A stretch of DNA of 64,000 nt from Coenobita brevimanus (taxonomy: Eukaryota; Arthropoda; Malacostraca; Decapoda; Coenobitidae). The notes beneath the pieces were generated by a model. The model made no database searches and was not told where the DNA came from. It saw only the letters and a program-made list of their open reading frames with translations. Positions 11,121 through 23,195 of the stretch are shown here, piece by piece (the stretch's first letter is position 1; every line of letters begins with the position of its first letter). Location of the stretch: assembly GCA_032717465.1 (NCBI GenBank), contig CM064691.1, forward strand, positions 3,431,815 to 3,495,814, written 5' to 3'. Both the position numbers and the translations under genes were made by a program.

Positions 11121-12340
11121 ACGGACTTAATATTTCCAAGATAAAAGATTCCTAATGAACCAAGACCCAACATCAACGACCTGACCCACCTCATCTCTGT
11201 GCCTACCAGACTTTCCTTTTGTAATTATTTATTGACTGACTTCTTTCCTTATTTATTAAAAGATCTCTGCAACACAAACTTGTATAATATCTTTATTTTG
11301 TAATTATTCACATCCTCTCTTTTCATGTATCTTTTTACTGGGTTGATTACATTTTTTCCATCTAATCATCATCATCATCATCATCATCATGGAGATCTCA
11401 TTTCCTTCAAAGAATGAGGTGAGGTTGGAATCAGAGACAAGAATACTACGAGAGCTGGCGAGACTAACCAAAAGCCAGTCCAAGTGAATGGGCCACACTC
11501 TCACTCACTAACCATTCAAGCGACTGGAATCCTTACTCTAACTCACAGCCATAAACATCCAAAATTACATGTTTCATAATACCGACCAATCTAGGGTCAA
11601 TCCACTGACCATGAGGAGGGACCCATGCTCTTTTCATCCACTCCTCCGTATAAAATTCTTCCATCCAGTTCAGTGAACTGTCAATTCCCTTGCCTCATCA
11701 CCCTCCATACCTCATTTTCTCACACCCTCGTTTACCTTACTTATTCACCATCTTCTTTGCCTACAACGCCTCCTTCCACCCTCCAGCTTCCCCAGATTAA
11801 ACATGTTGCGTATTATGGGACACAAGATTCTTTAAGAGTAAATACGATAAGCATGACATGTACATGGAAGGCGGTACATGAGAATGAAACTAGAACTTGA
11901 TGAGGAAATACAGTATTAAGTGTGTGACCTTAGTAAACGGATTTAGGTAAATGGACTTGCCATATTGAGAGCAATTTTAGAGGGAAGAATTTCAAGACAG
12001 CGCGCTCTCCTGCACTGTAATGAACCGCTTCCCGAAATGATTATTTTCAGTCATTTAGTGACGGGTACTTAGTTATGTTTATTACGAAAAATTTGCTCTA
12101 TCCACAGTCCTTAGTATTTTTAGATGTGGCAGCGTCTCCTCAAGCGGCCTTGTCCGTCTGTTTCTCCCCAACTTTTTTTTTTTTTCGGACATGAAGTGCT
12201 TCACTCCATGAGATTTTGGCAACTTTCGGGACAAAAAAAAAAAAAAAGAAAATCACACCAGATAACACATTGGACAAGGCTAGTCAGTAAACTAAGGGCG
12301 TTAACAGAAAGGTCCTTTTTCTTCATGATTCGAGTACTCG
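11121..12340 (+). repeat. 3' flank of cuticle gene copy 1, duplicated at copy 2
   Basis: The 3' UTR and about 1.2 kb beyond align in order with 20602-21775. Anchors are AGATTCCTAATG, the ATC/ATT-rich CATCATCATC run, GAATGGGCCACACTCTC, a GGCGGTAC block, and the TTAGATG...GGACAAGGC...AGGGC block at 12120-12310 versus 21565-21765. This marks the downstream limit of the tandem duplication that I can follow. Confidence 0.7.
11255..11260 (+). terminator. Polyadenylation signal, cuticle gene copy 1
   Basis: ATTAAA lies 135 bp after the stop codon. The same signal sits 135 bp after the stop in copy 2 and 132 bp after it in copy 3, inside a conserved 3' UTR. Confidence 0.65.
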
Positions 12341-12349
12341 GCACTTGTG

Positions 12350-13150
12350 GTAGGTAAGGATGATAAATATCATAGTACTGTGTGGTATGGTAATGCGAGG
12401 AATTATACTGTGTGGTATGGTTAGACGAGGTATGGCACGGTGTGGTAGGTAAGACCAGATAAGGTAACCATGTAGTAACAATATTTGTACTCAAATAAAT
12501 AGCTGGATTAAATTCTGTTAAACTGTAAAATGATGAAGTAGGGTGAACAAAATGAAAGATCTTTTTAGGTCATAATGGTTAAGTCCTCATTTGCAAAGGT
12601 AAAGTTGTTGTGTATACCCTGCTTATGTGGTTATAGAGGATTTATTTGTATGCTTCTCTGTATCTTCATTTTTATCTTATTTTTTTTATCGTCTCATCCT
12701 AACGAGTTTTAGACACTCACCCTTCCTCATATCGTAGCCGCAGATCACAGTCTAATCTTCATGTTTTTCTACTCTTCATCCACTCTTGAGATCTATGGTT
12801 TTATATACTCAACTGTTTCAAAATTTAACTTTTTTTTTTTTTTTTTGAAGTGGTTACGATCCTTGATGGGTTCCCCCTGCTTTGCTGTTTTTAACTATTT
12901 TTTATTATAACATTGACTGCCAAAGTCCCTCACTGTTCCCGTCCCTCTCGTCTCCGTGGGCGAGATGGGATTTGCTTTGACATTAAATGAGTGGAAGAGA
13001 AGCACAGGAAAGAGTATGAGATTCTTCATTCCTTTCTTGCATCGAATTGCATTCTCTCTAAAGAAGTGCACTGTGAAGTAAAAAACGTTAAGGAAATAAA
13101 TGATTTCAACCTCTCGAGTGTTCCTTCCTATTTATTTAACTTCTTGTTTG
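12350..13150. other. Non-coding stretch with short GTGTGGTA-type repeats and T-runs
   Basis: A small degenerate GGTATGGT/GTGTGGTA array lies at about 12380-12460. The rest is AT-rich with poly(T) runs near 12830. No gene is supported. Confidence 0.5.
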
Positions 13151-13850
13151 TAGGAATCAGTTACACGTGTTTACCTCGCCCATTGACTAGGCGCCATCCA
13201 TCCCACCCTTGACCTACCTACTTCAGGAGTGTATTGGGCCCACGCCTTGCCCTCCCAAGTCCCGTCCAATACCATCCCATCCTTTGCCAGGCAACTACTT
13301 CCCATCCCGCCCCACCCCACCACACTCTATCCCTCCATCCTATCCATTCTGCCTCTCTTTATCTCTCCCCTTCCCATTGAACTCATCCTACACTTCGTCA
13401 GTCCACCTTCTCCCGTCCTGTCCTTTCCCTCTTTCCCCCATCCAACCCCACCCGACCTTACCTAATTCTCCCACTCCATCACATTACACCTCACTTTTCC
13501 CACCCGCTCCCATTCCATCCCTCCCAACCCATTCTGCCTCACTCTACCCACCCCATCTCATTCAATCTAACCTTACTACATTTTATCCTACTCTCTCATC
13601 TCACTTCATCCTGTCCTGCTTCACTTCCTCCCATCCCATCCCATCATCCTTCCCCACCCAATTCCATCCTATTCCACAGTTCCTCTTACTACCACATTCT
13701 GATCCACCTCATCCCATCCCATAGTACTCCACATCACCTCATCCAGTCCCATCCTCTTCCATCCCACCCCTTCCCATACTACTGTACCTTCCCCTGTCCT
13801 GCCTCATCCTATGCCATTTTGCCCAACCTCACGTCATCCCTTGCATCAGT
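13150..13850 (+). repeat. Degenerate CCATCC-type minisatellite with conserved leader
   Basis: Strand-asymmetric pyrimidine-rich DNA built of degenerate pentamers such as CATCC and CCCAT. Its leader (ACGTGTTTACCTCG, then TTGACCTAC...TTCAGGA) is shared with the array at 34365-34970, so the two arrays belong to one dispersed family. Open frames across it are composition artefacts. Confidence 0.75.
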
Positions 13851-14044
13851 GGCTCTCAACGTGGGCTATAATTATGATCCTCAAGGGGCCATGCAACATT
13901 ACTTGGGGCCACATGAAAAAAATTAAACACTGCGAGTCACAGTTAGTTTCTGAGGAGGCCACTTGTGCTTAACTACCAGGCATATGATAAATTTTTCTTG
14001 ATCCTCATACCTCATTTCCTGTGCTAATTCCAGCAGCATAAAGA

Positions 14045-14228
14045 TTGAGCCGTGGCTCAGTGGGTTAGAGCGCTCCGCTCTGGCCGAAGGGTCGGAGGAT
14101 CGAATCCACCCAAGGGTCATTGGTAGACATCAGGAAGGGCATCCGGTCATAAAATGCTACACGCTCCAGTCCAAAGTCCTCTACCCAGAGGCAACGCCTT
14201 AGTCCTTCGGGGATACCTGGCGTAAAAC

Positions 14229-14234
<6 letters not shown>
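14045..14234 (+). repeat. tRNA-derived SINE
   Basis: The head is tRNA-like, with A-box TGGCTCAGTGG (14053-14063) and B-box GGATCGAATCC (14097-14107), 44 bp apart as in tRNA genes. The body contains AGGAAGGGCATCCGGTC, a core seen in many invertebrate SINEs and RTE-type tails (recalled, not searched). It ends directly at a TA microsatellite. It lacks an intact acceptor stem and is longer than a tRNA, so a real tRNA gene is unlikely. Confidence 0.8.

Positions 14235-14295
<61 letters not shown>
14235..14295. repeat. (TA)n microsatellite at SINE 3' end
   Basis: TA tract of about 60 bp that follows the SINE body directly. Confidence 0.95.
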
Positions 14296-14299
<4 letters not shown>

Positions 14300-14699
14300 A
14301 AACTGAGCAGTAAAAAACAAAGAAATTTTATATTCATGAAAAGCAAATTGTAATGTTACAAAAAATTTGAGGTGGCAAAACTTGACAACTTGGACACACT
14401 CAAGAGACGTGAGGATAGACGCTAAACAGCCTACAACCTTGGAACACTCCATGTTTATCAGTATTAATGTATTGTTGTGGTCAATAAAATATCTCTCTAT
14501 CAATCTATCTGCATAAGATTACCGGGAATTCCTGTATTATTTCCCAGCACAAGGTATGATTTAAAAGCTTTATCACATTTCACCAATGCTTAACCATCTG
14601 ACAGAGACTTAGTATCCATCGACCCATTAGCTTATTACCAGTGATTTACAAACACTTCACTCAAGTCCATACAAACATAATAACAAATTTGGAAGAAAA

Positions 14700-15720
14700 C
14701 CAACCTAGTAAGCAGGTGGGATTCTGAAGCGGGTATTCGACCACCTGCACACAATGAATCAGCTGAGAAAACTACAGAATGTAATAAACCACTATGCTTA
14801 GGTTTTGCTGATTAAGAAAAGGCTTTCGACTCAGTGAAGAACATTGCAACTGTAAAATCATGGCGGGAACAAGGAGTAAATGAGAACACTGCAAAACTGC
14901 TCGACAACATACATAAAAAGGAAACTGCTACAGTTAGATTACATAAAGACTCGGAAAAAAGGAAAATTGAGAAGGAAGTATATCAGGGAGATACAATTTC
15001 ACCAAAGTTATTAACAGCATGCCTAGAGAGTATTTTCAGATAGCTGGACTAGGAGAACAATGGAGTAAACACAGATGAAGAATAAATAAACCATTTAAGA
15101 TTTGCACGTGACATTGTCCTAATCTCAGAAACAGCAGAGCCACTGCAAGAAATGTTAAATTAATGACCTAAATAGAGAAAATATCAAGGTAGAGCTAAAG
15201 ATGAACCGGAGTAAAACTAATGTTTAATCCAAATACACCGAAGAGAGTCATCAGACAAATCGACGAAATTCTTGAAGGGGTCGAGGAGTACAATAGCTGG
15301 GGCAAATACTAAAACTAACGAAATACAATGATAACGAAATAAAAAGACGCATAACAATAGGATGGAAAACTTTGGATAAACATAGAGATATTATGAGAAG
15401 TAGCTTGCCAAAATGTATGAAAATTAAAGAATGAATGTTCAAATAATCCGTTCGCAAAGAGCAATGGAAAGATCAACGTTTGAAATATCTTTAAGAGACT
15501 GGAATGGATCAGCTTGGATGAGAGAGCAGGGCAGATCATGTAGCAAGAGGCTGACTGACTGGACTCTAAGAGATTGTAAGCAACGCAGAAAAAGGTCGGA
15601 CGGGAAATGGAGAGACGAGACAAAGAAGTTTGCAGGCAAAATGTGGCAGCTATTGGCTCAGTGAAAGAATTCGTGGAAGAGGTTGGATAAGGCCTTTGTT
15701 CAGCAATGGACTTGCAATGA

Positions 15721-15721
<1 letters not shown>
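14700..15721 (+). mobile_element. Degenerate RTE-clade non-LTR retrotransposon
   Basis: Broken frames on + show in order a QxGFxSGYST-like start, KAFDSVK, REQGVNENTAKLLDNIHK, TATVRLHKDSEKRKIEKEV, YQGDTISPKLLTACLESIFR, then RFARDIVLIS where the catalytic FADD has become FARD. Further on are NRSKTNV-like and GWKTLDKHRDIMRSSLP-like stretches, then QRAMERSTFEISLRD and WMREQG. The 3' end reads CAGCAATGGACTTGCAATGA and runs into a TA microsatellite, as is usual for RTE elements. Many stops and the catalytic change show it is inactive. Clade assignment rests on recognised motif order. Confidence 0.82.

Positions 15722-15723
<2 letters not shown>

Positions 15724-15780
<57 letters not shown>
15724..15780. 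repeat. (TA)n microsatellite
   Basis: TA tract of about 57 bp between the RTE 3' end and a SINE-like unit. Confidence 0.95.
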
Positions 15781-15782
<2 letters not shown>

Positions 15783-16168
15783 GTGGAGCCTCTGTGGTAG
15801 AGTGTGCGTTTCGTACACGGGTGAGCCAGGGTTCGCGCCCCGCCGGGTTAATAAACTTTGGGAGTGTTCACCCGGCCACGTACTGCATTGGCGGACACAA
15901 GGGGTGCTGTGGTTGAACCAGTGTCGCTTACTATAAAGTATGCTTGCACCCAGTCGGCTTGCGAGGGCAGATTACACTTGGTTCACAGACTACACACATA
16001 TCCAAAGCCACTCCAACACTACAATTACACTTACAAGCACTTCTCACCCTACATAGTGTACAATCTCTACCAGGCAGCCTAAGCCACTTGGTAGAGATAC
16101 ATTGGCTGTATCGTCCTGACTTCGGTCGGGATAGGCTGGTCCTGCAGTGGATACTCAAACGGCTGCTG

Positions 16169-16171
<3 letters not shown>
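15781..16171 (+). repeat. tRNA-derived SINE-like unit between two TA tracts
   Basis: The head has TGTGGTAGAGTG (A-box-like, about 15793) and GGTTCGCGCC (B-box-like, 15830-15839). It continues through GCCCCGCCGGGTT to a unique body that ends at the next TA tract. The anticodon region would read CGT if folded as a tRNA, but the stems are imperfect. Single copy in this window, so the SINE call is moderate. Confidence 0.55.

Positions 16172-16234
<63 letters not shown>
16172..16234. repeat. (TA)n microsatellite
   Basis: TA tract of about 63 bp. Confidence 0.95.
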
Positions 16235-16235
<1 letters not shown>

Positions 16236-17044
16236 CTAGTAATCGTCCAAAGATTTTTTTCTTCGTGGGAAGTCATTATCTTACAATTTTAGGACACATT
16301 CTACGGGAAGATAACGATTTTTTTTTTTTTTCGGTATAATGAATAAGGAAGAGGACTGAGTATTTTTTGGCAACTAGCATTCTTATGCACCATGACTGAC
16401 TTTAGCTGTGGAAAAATCCTCTCGCATTAGCTAGAATATAATACGAGAGAAAATGCGGCCTTATAGGGGTTAAAATGATCTCACCAAACATGCAGAACAA
16501 TGAGACATTTGTGTACACGATAAAATTCTAACTTTTATACCCCCATCCTTCACTTCTTGTTCTACTGCACAATGTACTCCACTTTGCTCGCATGGCCAGG
16601 GACTAAAGTTTGATTTCTACCTTTCAGTTTCTCCTGCTGACGAATATTAGTAAGCTTGGTGTGTTTCTCTTCCCAAAGATGATTCCCTCTGGTATGATGC
16701 AAACCGAAGAAAACCGATGGCCGTGCCGCAAGTGTGAAGTAAAAGCAGTGCGATAGTAGGTGAACTTTTGTCCCTAACGCACTTAACTAATGCATCTATC
16801 TCATTCAGCACCTTTATTCTCTCTCTCTCTCTCTCTCTCTCAGCGCTTACGTAGTTTTGTAAATGTGCACCACTGTTCCTACAAGTGGGCCCTATGTAGT
16901 GGGAGGAGTGGTGATAAATTTCCTTAAGTATGGATTGAAGTTGTGAAGCAGTTAGAGATGCTTGACATATGGCGTTAGCAGAACCGCCAAGAAAACCGTG
17001 CTAAACTAAACTTTGTACCTATTCTCGTTCTGTATCCCCATATT
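16235..17044. other. Non-coding stretch, short (CT)n at 16819-16841
   Basis: Apart from a short CT tract and T-runs, no gene or recognised repeat is visible. Confidence 0.5.
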
Positions 17045-17215
17045 AATAAGTGATGACTGAAGAGTGAAACAGTGTGGTGTGTCTGTGGGCAACCCAGGAG
17101 GTCAATTTGTCAAATCCACCCCATACAGGGCAATTTGTTTAGCATAATAATAATATCAAGGTATCTTGGGTTCAGATTCTTATATATGTTCATAGATATA
17201 ATAGAACTACCGGTA
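17045..17215 (+). repeat. Duplicated non-coding block D, upstream of cuticle gene 2
   Basis: Counterpart of 5040-5290 (see that entry for anchors). Its position before block A repeats the order seen upstream of gene 1. Confidence 0.5.
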
Positions 17216-18029
17216 TATATCTTTAACAAAATGTTGCATAGCACACCTTTACCACTCAGTCTCTTATTAAGTTACCCACAACCTGGCGTTAGAGAACCCA
17301 AGTTTAGGCTTCCTTTTTCCATATCACCTAACTCTCGGTCAGTAAATTTGCCTGACAGCATTTTTGCATAATAAAACGTCCCCAGCCACCAGGTGAGGGG
17401 TCGAACTCCTGCGTGTAAAACTCAATTTTCACTGACTTTTAGGTGCTTAACCACTACACATGTTGGCCTCACAATTTTATTTTGTGGTCAGTATCAAAGA
17501 TTAGTATTGCTAAATATTAAGAATTCTGAGAGATGAATATTTATAGAGATTCTGGTTCCCAATTGTGTAATTAATCATCCCTTGATCTCACAACTACATT
17601 ACTGTTTGAACATCATTTGACGTTCTTTGTCGTTCGTAGCATGGGAATGGCTCTGAAAACAAAATATTCGAAAAGATTTAGCAATCAATTAGTAATACAC
17701 AAGATGATGAAAACAGGTTGATTTCTCCTCTACTTTATTACCAAAGGGCTGAGGAATAAAAATGTTTGCCAGACCTTCAGCTCTTGAACTGTACCTCTGA
17801 GGCTGCTACCACCGATGTGTCATTCATAAATTTATGTAATGTCAGTTTTGGTTGAAAAGTGGAATCACCATTAGGGAATATTTTGAACCATAGCCAAACT
17901 TAAAGAAATACGATAAATCTCTAACTGCATCTCCCGTTTCGTTTTGGACATCTATACATCCCAAAATTAATGAAGTTCTCTTAAAAATATTATTGATATA
18001 TTCTATGGCTCGAAACATGTACACAGAAC

Positions 18030-18545
18030 TTGGTAATATTTCAGTATTTTGAACAGGCTACCCGTTGTCTAGATGGTATAAAAGAGCTACCCACTGCAGT
18101 TACATATCTCATGTCATGTAAAGGCCCGGACACACTTACCCCCGAACATATGATCGGACGAGAAAACGAGGCTCAGAGGTCAATCCAGCGTTCAGATTCG
18201 ATTACTACAGCAGCTCTAACCCGGTGCCACATTTCATCTCGTCGATCACATGTTTCGAGCAAGTGTGGCCACACGCTAAACGATTGGTCAGCCTTGGTCG
18301 GAATATACAGTAAGAATGGACTGCGTCTACATGAGCGACCTTGACCAAAATCTCATCCCAGCCTCACCACACCCAGGTTTTTGCTCCAATGCCTAAAAAT
18401 ACATGCAGAGAAAGGCGTCCTACAGAAAACCACTGCACCACTAAGACATTGATGAGAACTAATATTAACTGGAAGAGGCCAAGTATTTTCACCAACCAGT
18501 ACACTAATCATGCTACCTAATGCGAAATCTTTTATATCCACATAT
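18030..18545 (+). repeat. Duplicated block A, copy 2
   Basis: This is the longest copy. It shares TGCGTCTACATGAGCGACC and CAGCCTCACCACACCCAGG with 5850-6190, and a tail ACTAATCATGCTACC with 6130-6150 and, reversed, with 30935-30950. A 104-codon open frame (18030-18344) lies in it but is not preserved in the other copies, so I do not call it a gene. Confidence 0.65.
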
Positions 18546-18884
18546 TTATAAGATCATTGTCATGAAAATAAATAATCATTCCATGAAACAATCACTTTAT
18601 CTTTGCTGTGAATTTTAAAAATATTTTGATGAACTGTCTGTTTTTCCTTTTGATTAAGCTATGGTCACTCATTATATCTGACTTCTTTTACAACTGGTTC
18701 GGTGTTTGACTTTGTGAGAAGCATTGTTAAATTATATGATTAGTGTGTACTCATGGATCATTTAATCTCTGATTCTTTTAGCAAGCGTCGTAACTCACAA
18801 GTATAGAACTTACTGACTGAAGAACTGTTGCAACAAAGGTCATATGAAATATCTGTGATTACCTTCCTATCCAGCACCCATGAT

Positions 18885-18885
<1 letters not shown>

Positions 18886-18930
<45 letters not shown>
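18886..18930. repeat. (CT)n microsatellite
   Basis: CT tract of about 45 bp. Confidence 0.96.
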
Positions 18931-18934
<4 letters not shown>

Positions 18935-19164
18935 ATCTTATTACATCCATCCATTCATCATCCAATCCTATGTTGTCCCACGAGGAGCGCAGGAGCCCGG
19001 GGCTGGGCAAGTTGGTCTTGACATTTAAGATAAGAGTGACCAGCCTCATTCATCCCTGAGTGGCATTTCGTGAGCAATAATCCTCAGCCACCCCTTGGAT
19101 ATAAACCTGCACAGGCTCAATCCGATTAGAGCGCTTTAATTACTCACTTAACCATCAGGCGCCA

Positions 19165-19440
19165 AAATTTGATTATATGGTTACCACCCAGCTTAGTAAA
19201 TGGTTTTCCGGTGTACAAGAAACCATTTGGCTTGTCACTCAGTGTAGAGTCACCGATAGGCAAAAGGAAGAGGAAAGAATGAAGGAAAGAACGACAGAAG
19301 AGGAAGTGTACAGTCACCGGTAGGCAGAAGGATGAGGAAAAAATGAAAGAAAAACGGAAGAGGAAGGACGAGAGGAAAGGGCAGACACCCGAAGCAGCAC
19401 TACATCGAGTGAGTGGATGGTGAGCACCCCCAACTACAAT
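19165..19440 (+). repeat. Dispersed repeat C, copy 1
   Basis: Starts GGTTACCACCCAGC, then AAATGGTTTTC, then CTTGTCACTCAGTGTAGAG, then a GAGGAAAGAATGAAGG-type purine-rich tail. A reversed copy is at about 22970-23195 and a partial copy at 42551-42630. No terminal repeats or coding capacity are seen. Confidence 0.6.
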
Positions 19441-19599
19441 CTAAGTATCTTTTAAAACACTTAATATCTCCTTCAGTGTTTAAAAACAATTACATAACAT
19501 ACTACATATCCATTTTTTTCCTAGTCATTGTTGTTTGTAGAATATAAAATCGAGGCCAATGAGCACCAATGAATGGGAAGGAAAAAACTAGATGAGGAA

Positions 19600-19689
19600 A
19601 TCGGGTGGAGGTGAGAGCGGGTGAGGGGTATATATTGGAACCCGAGCGGCGGCCTAGGCAGTTTAGTCTTGACACAGCTACACTCAGCA
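19600..19689 (+). promoter_or_regulatory. Core promoter and 5' UTR of cuticle gene copy 2
   Basis: TATATATT lies at 19629-19636. The initiator A of GGCAGTTTAG is at 19660, again 31 bp from the TATA start. The GC-rich block between them is identical to copies 1 and 3. The predicted 5' UTR is 30 bp. Confidence 0.8.
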
Positions 19690-20601
19690 ATGAACACTAA
19701 GGTACAACTGGAGATTTGTATTTTCAGCAAGAAGAACGCTGTGCTCTACCAGTGTTCATAAGATATACTAATGAAAAGATTTAAAGAAATAGCAAGGGAA
19801 CCTCATTCATAACACTATTTATGAAGCCATGTGTAAAGAAAAAGAAAGTCTTTATATACAGTAACCCTCACATGTTTACATTTGATTCATGTTTCCTTTC
19901 TCCATCTTCAGATCCTCATCTTGCTGGGCCTGGCTGCCCTGGCTGCCGCTGACAGTGGCGAATTCCGTTACTATGGTAACTCAGGGGTGAGTCTTGACAG
20001 TTTACCTATGTTGGGGTTGGCAGATTTTTTTTTCTTTTTTTTCAGAAAACCTGAATCATTCTCTATCATTTCACTGGGTGCATTGTGATCATCTACAGTA
20101 AAAGTGAACTTACTCGGAATATTCTTACCCAGTCATTGTGTCAAGCTAAAGCATAATCTTATGATTGCGTTTGTCGTCAACAAGAGAGGGAGAGAAAAGC
20201 TTCATACTGAATTGCACGTTTTGTTTGAACCTCGAAGCTCTCCCCATGGTTTGTGAAAAATTGAAATTTTTTATTTTTGTCTCCAACAGTCTCGTGAGTC
20301 CTTCGAGTCCAGTGAGGCCCAGTACCAATTCCAGTGGGCCGTGGATGACGACTCTTCCGAGAACCACTACGGCCACCAGGAGGCCCGCGACGGTGACGAC
20401 ACCCAGGGGTCGTACTCCGTGCTGCTTCCCGACGGTCGCCGCCAGACGGTGACCTACTACGTGGACGGTGACGATGGCTACATTGCTGACGTCAAGTACT
20501 CGGGTGAGGCCTCCTTCGAGTCCGCATCCTTCGAGTCCCGTGAGGCTCCCCGCTACGCCCCTCCCCAGCGCCGCTACTATGACTCCAACGAGTCCAAGTA
20601 A
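19690..20601 (+). CDS. Pro-resilin-like cuticular protein (RR chitin-binding), copy 2
   Basis: Exons are 19690-19701, 19912-19986 and 20290-20601, joined in phase 0 (AAG|GTACAA, CTTCAG|ATC, GGG|GTGAGT, CCAACAG|TCT). The product is 132 residues. It is nearly identical to copy 1. A visible change is GSYSVLLPDGRR in place of GSYYVLLPDGRR inside the Rebers-Riddiford domain, which removes one aromatic residue of a type thought to face chitin in this family. The signal peptide and the acidic Ser-rich spacer are conserved. Introns are short (210 and 303 bp), so this copy probably keeps the ancestral structure. All sites look intact. Likely expressed in epidermis around moulting, by analogy with the family. 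Confidence 0.92.
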
Positions 20602-21775
20602 ACGGACTTAATATTTCCACGATAAAAGATTCCTAATGGACCAAGACCCAACATCAACGACCTGGCCCACCTCGTCTCTATGCCTACCAGACTTTCCTTA
20701 CATAATTATTTATTGTCCGACCTCCTTTCTTATTTATTAAAAGATCTCTGCAACACAAACTTGTCTCCTGTTTTAATCCTTCGATCTTTGACTTCTTTTT
20801 ATATACCATTATTTGGAGTTGATTATATTTTATTTCTAGTTATAGCATCATCATCGTCATCATTAGAGACCTCTTTTCCCTTTTGAGGATGGGGTGAGGT
20901 GGATTCCAGAGGGCTAGAAAAGGCTGATAGATGGCGGAAATAACCAAAAGGCCGTGCAAGTGAATGGGCCACACTCTCATTCACTTACCATTCAAGCTAC
21001 TGGAACCCAACTCCTACTTACAAGCACTGAAATCCACACTCACATATTTCATATTACCATTCAACCTAGAATCAATCCAATGACTCTACCACGAAAAAAA
21101 TAAGGATATAATACCCTTTCCATAGACCCTTCTGTATAAAATCCTTCCATCCAGCTTGATTCACTTTCAGTTCCCATCCATATCTCATTTTCTCACACAT
21201 TCGTTTACCCAAGTCATCCACCTTCATGGTCTACAGCGCCTACTCCCAGGGCAACCTCTCTCAGACAACATAGTGTATATTCTGTGAAATGAGATTCTGG
21301 CAGAGTAAGATAATAATATGTATCTGGAAGGCGGTACCTAAAAAAGGAAAGTAGAACTGAACAAGGAAATATTAAATGGATGATAAATGAGCGTACTTTA
21401 GTAAATGAACTTCAAAAATGTAAATAATGTTTGTAAAAGAGGAAATATATAACAGACCGCTCTCCTACAATTTAATATATCTATCACCAAGCTATTATGT
21501 CAGACCATTAGTGACGAAAATACAGTTACGTTGATTATCAGATAGTTACTGTATGCACTGTCTAGTATTTTTAGATGAGGTGGCGTTTTTGGGAGGGTCC
21601 TGTCCTTTTTTTTCACTAATGTTAGACACAAGGTGCTTCAGTCTATAAGATTGTAGCGGCTTTAGGGATACCACACTACACCCACCACACCACACACAAA
21701 AAAAATAAAAAATCATTCGACAAGGCAGGTCAGTAATAGAAGGGCATTAACCAAAAGGCCCTCACGCTCCCGCAT
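20602..21775 (+). repeat. 3' flank of cuticle gene copy 2, duplicated at copy 1
   Basis: Counterpart of 11121-12340. The order of anchors is kept, with many substitutions and indels, so the duplication is not recent in its non-coding parts. Confidence 0.7.
20736..20741 (+). terminator. Polyadenylation signal, cuticle gene copy 2
   Basis: ATTAAA 135 bp past the stop codon, in the same context as copy 1 (TTATTTATTAAAAGATCTC). Confidence 0.65.
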
Positions 21776-22130
21776 CCAGTACTTCCCTACATACTTGACG
21801 TGGATCTCTACTTTCTGTTTATTTTGTTAATATCAGAAACGTCGTAGATTTCATTTTAAAACCTCGTTAATAAATGAGTAATAATTAGAATCCTATAATT
21901 GTGCTGTTGATAATGAACATGGTAGGATAAATATAATTACTCTAATTATCCTCATTATTATCATACAAACTTTATTTCCCCACCAATTCGCGAGGTGGAA
22001 GTAATCTAAAAAGTGGAAGAGGGGGCAGTAACGCAAGAAGTCTATCAATAGCCTAGTTAGAGGAATTACACGTCATTCCACTCGTGTTCCCAGCCATCTC
22101 AAATTGTTGGAAATAAAGTCTGGTAAGGTA
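21776..22130. other. AT-rich non-coding stretch
   Basis: No gene, RNA or recognised repeat is seen here. Confidence 0.5.
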
Positions 22131-22600
22131 CGTGAAAATGCAGAAGGCTAAATGTAAGTGTAACAGGGTAAGTGAAAGTTTGGTGGTGTGAGAGAGAGTA
22201 TGGTGGATGGAGGGAGAATGTGGCAGTGTAGGTGAAACTGTGGTAAGCTGCGGAAGTGTGTGATACTGGGAGTGATGTAGGGTCAGTGAGAATGTGGTTT
22301 GGTGAAGGAGGGTGTACAACGGTGAATGAGAGTATTATAGGGTGATAGCATGGTAGTGAGTGCATTACGGTGACTGAGAGTGTGATTGGGTAGGGGAGGG
22401 TGTAGTTCGTCGAGTGTGAGAGTGCGGTAGGCAGGGGGAATGTGGTAATTTGAGTGAGAGGGTGATAGGCTGAGGAAGAGTAGGAGAGAGAGTGTTGCAG
22501 GATGAGTGAAAGTGTGGTGAGGCGAGGGGGAGTGTGGTAGGACAAATGAGAATGCAGTAGGGTGGGTGGACATGTGGTTGGGCAAAAGAAACTCGTGGTT
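22130..22600 (+). repeat. Degenerate minisatellite, GTGAGAGTGTGGTAGGGTGA-like units
   Basis: Units of about 20-21 bp, each with a GTGTGGT or similar core, vary heavily. The same type of unit in reverse orientation occurs at 26770-27270. The two arrays sit about 1.5 kb past the stops of the convergent cuticle copies 2 and 3. Confidence 0.75.
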
Positions 22601-22969
22601 GAATGACAGAAGGTTGTTTAAATAGTGAAACAATGCATTCTGATATTTTCCCGTTGGTCTGGACGTGGGAACTTGTTACTTTCGGCTAACGCAATTTGTT
22701 TATAATACCACAGAAGAATGGTTAAAAATTTCGACTAGCATTTTGGCCGGGAATTTCTTGCAACGTAATTCACCACATCTAATTCAGGGGATTTTATTCA
22801 GCTGAGGAGTGTTCATTGCAAGTCAAGGGTTATACATGATGAGCTATGGGGGATGAACGGTAATCGGAAAGAAAATTAAAGTGCCTTAGATAGCAAGAGT
22901 AATGTATGAAAAGCAATGATAATCCATGTTACTGTAAATTTACCATGAAAATATTGGTGGTGGGTGCGG

Positions 22970-23195
22970 CGCCCATCACCCGCTGACTTGGTGTAGCGCT
23001 GCCTACTTGTTTCTTCCCCTCTATCATTTCCTTTATGTTCCTGTAATTCTCTCTTTCTGTTTTCTCCCATCCTTCCTGTCACATCTTATTACACGTCTTC
23101 CCACCTCAGGTGACTCTACACTGAGTGACTACTCAAATGGTTTTCTATAACTCAGAAAGCCATTTACAGAGCTGGATGGTAACCAGTGGAGCCTG
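22970..23195 (-). repeat. Dispersed repeat C, copy 2 (reversed)
   Basis: Reverse complement begins GGTTACCATCCAGC, then AAACCATTTGAG, then GTCACTCAGTGTAGAGTCACC, matching 19165-19440. Confidence 0.6.

Noticed and set aside
14045..14120. Possible functional tRNA gene
   Set aside because: A- and B-boxes are present, but no intact acceptor stem closes the unit, and it continues into a SINE body with a TA tail.
18030..18344. 104-codon frame in block A as a gene
   Set aside because: The frame is not kept in the homologous blocks at 5850-6190 and 30890-31170.
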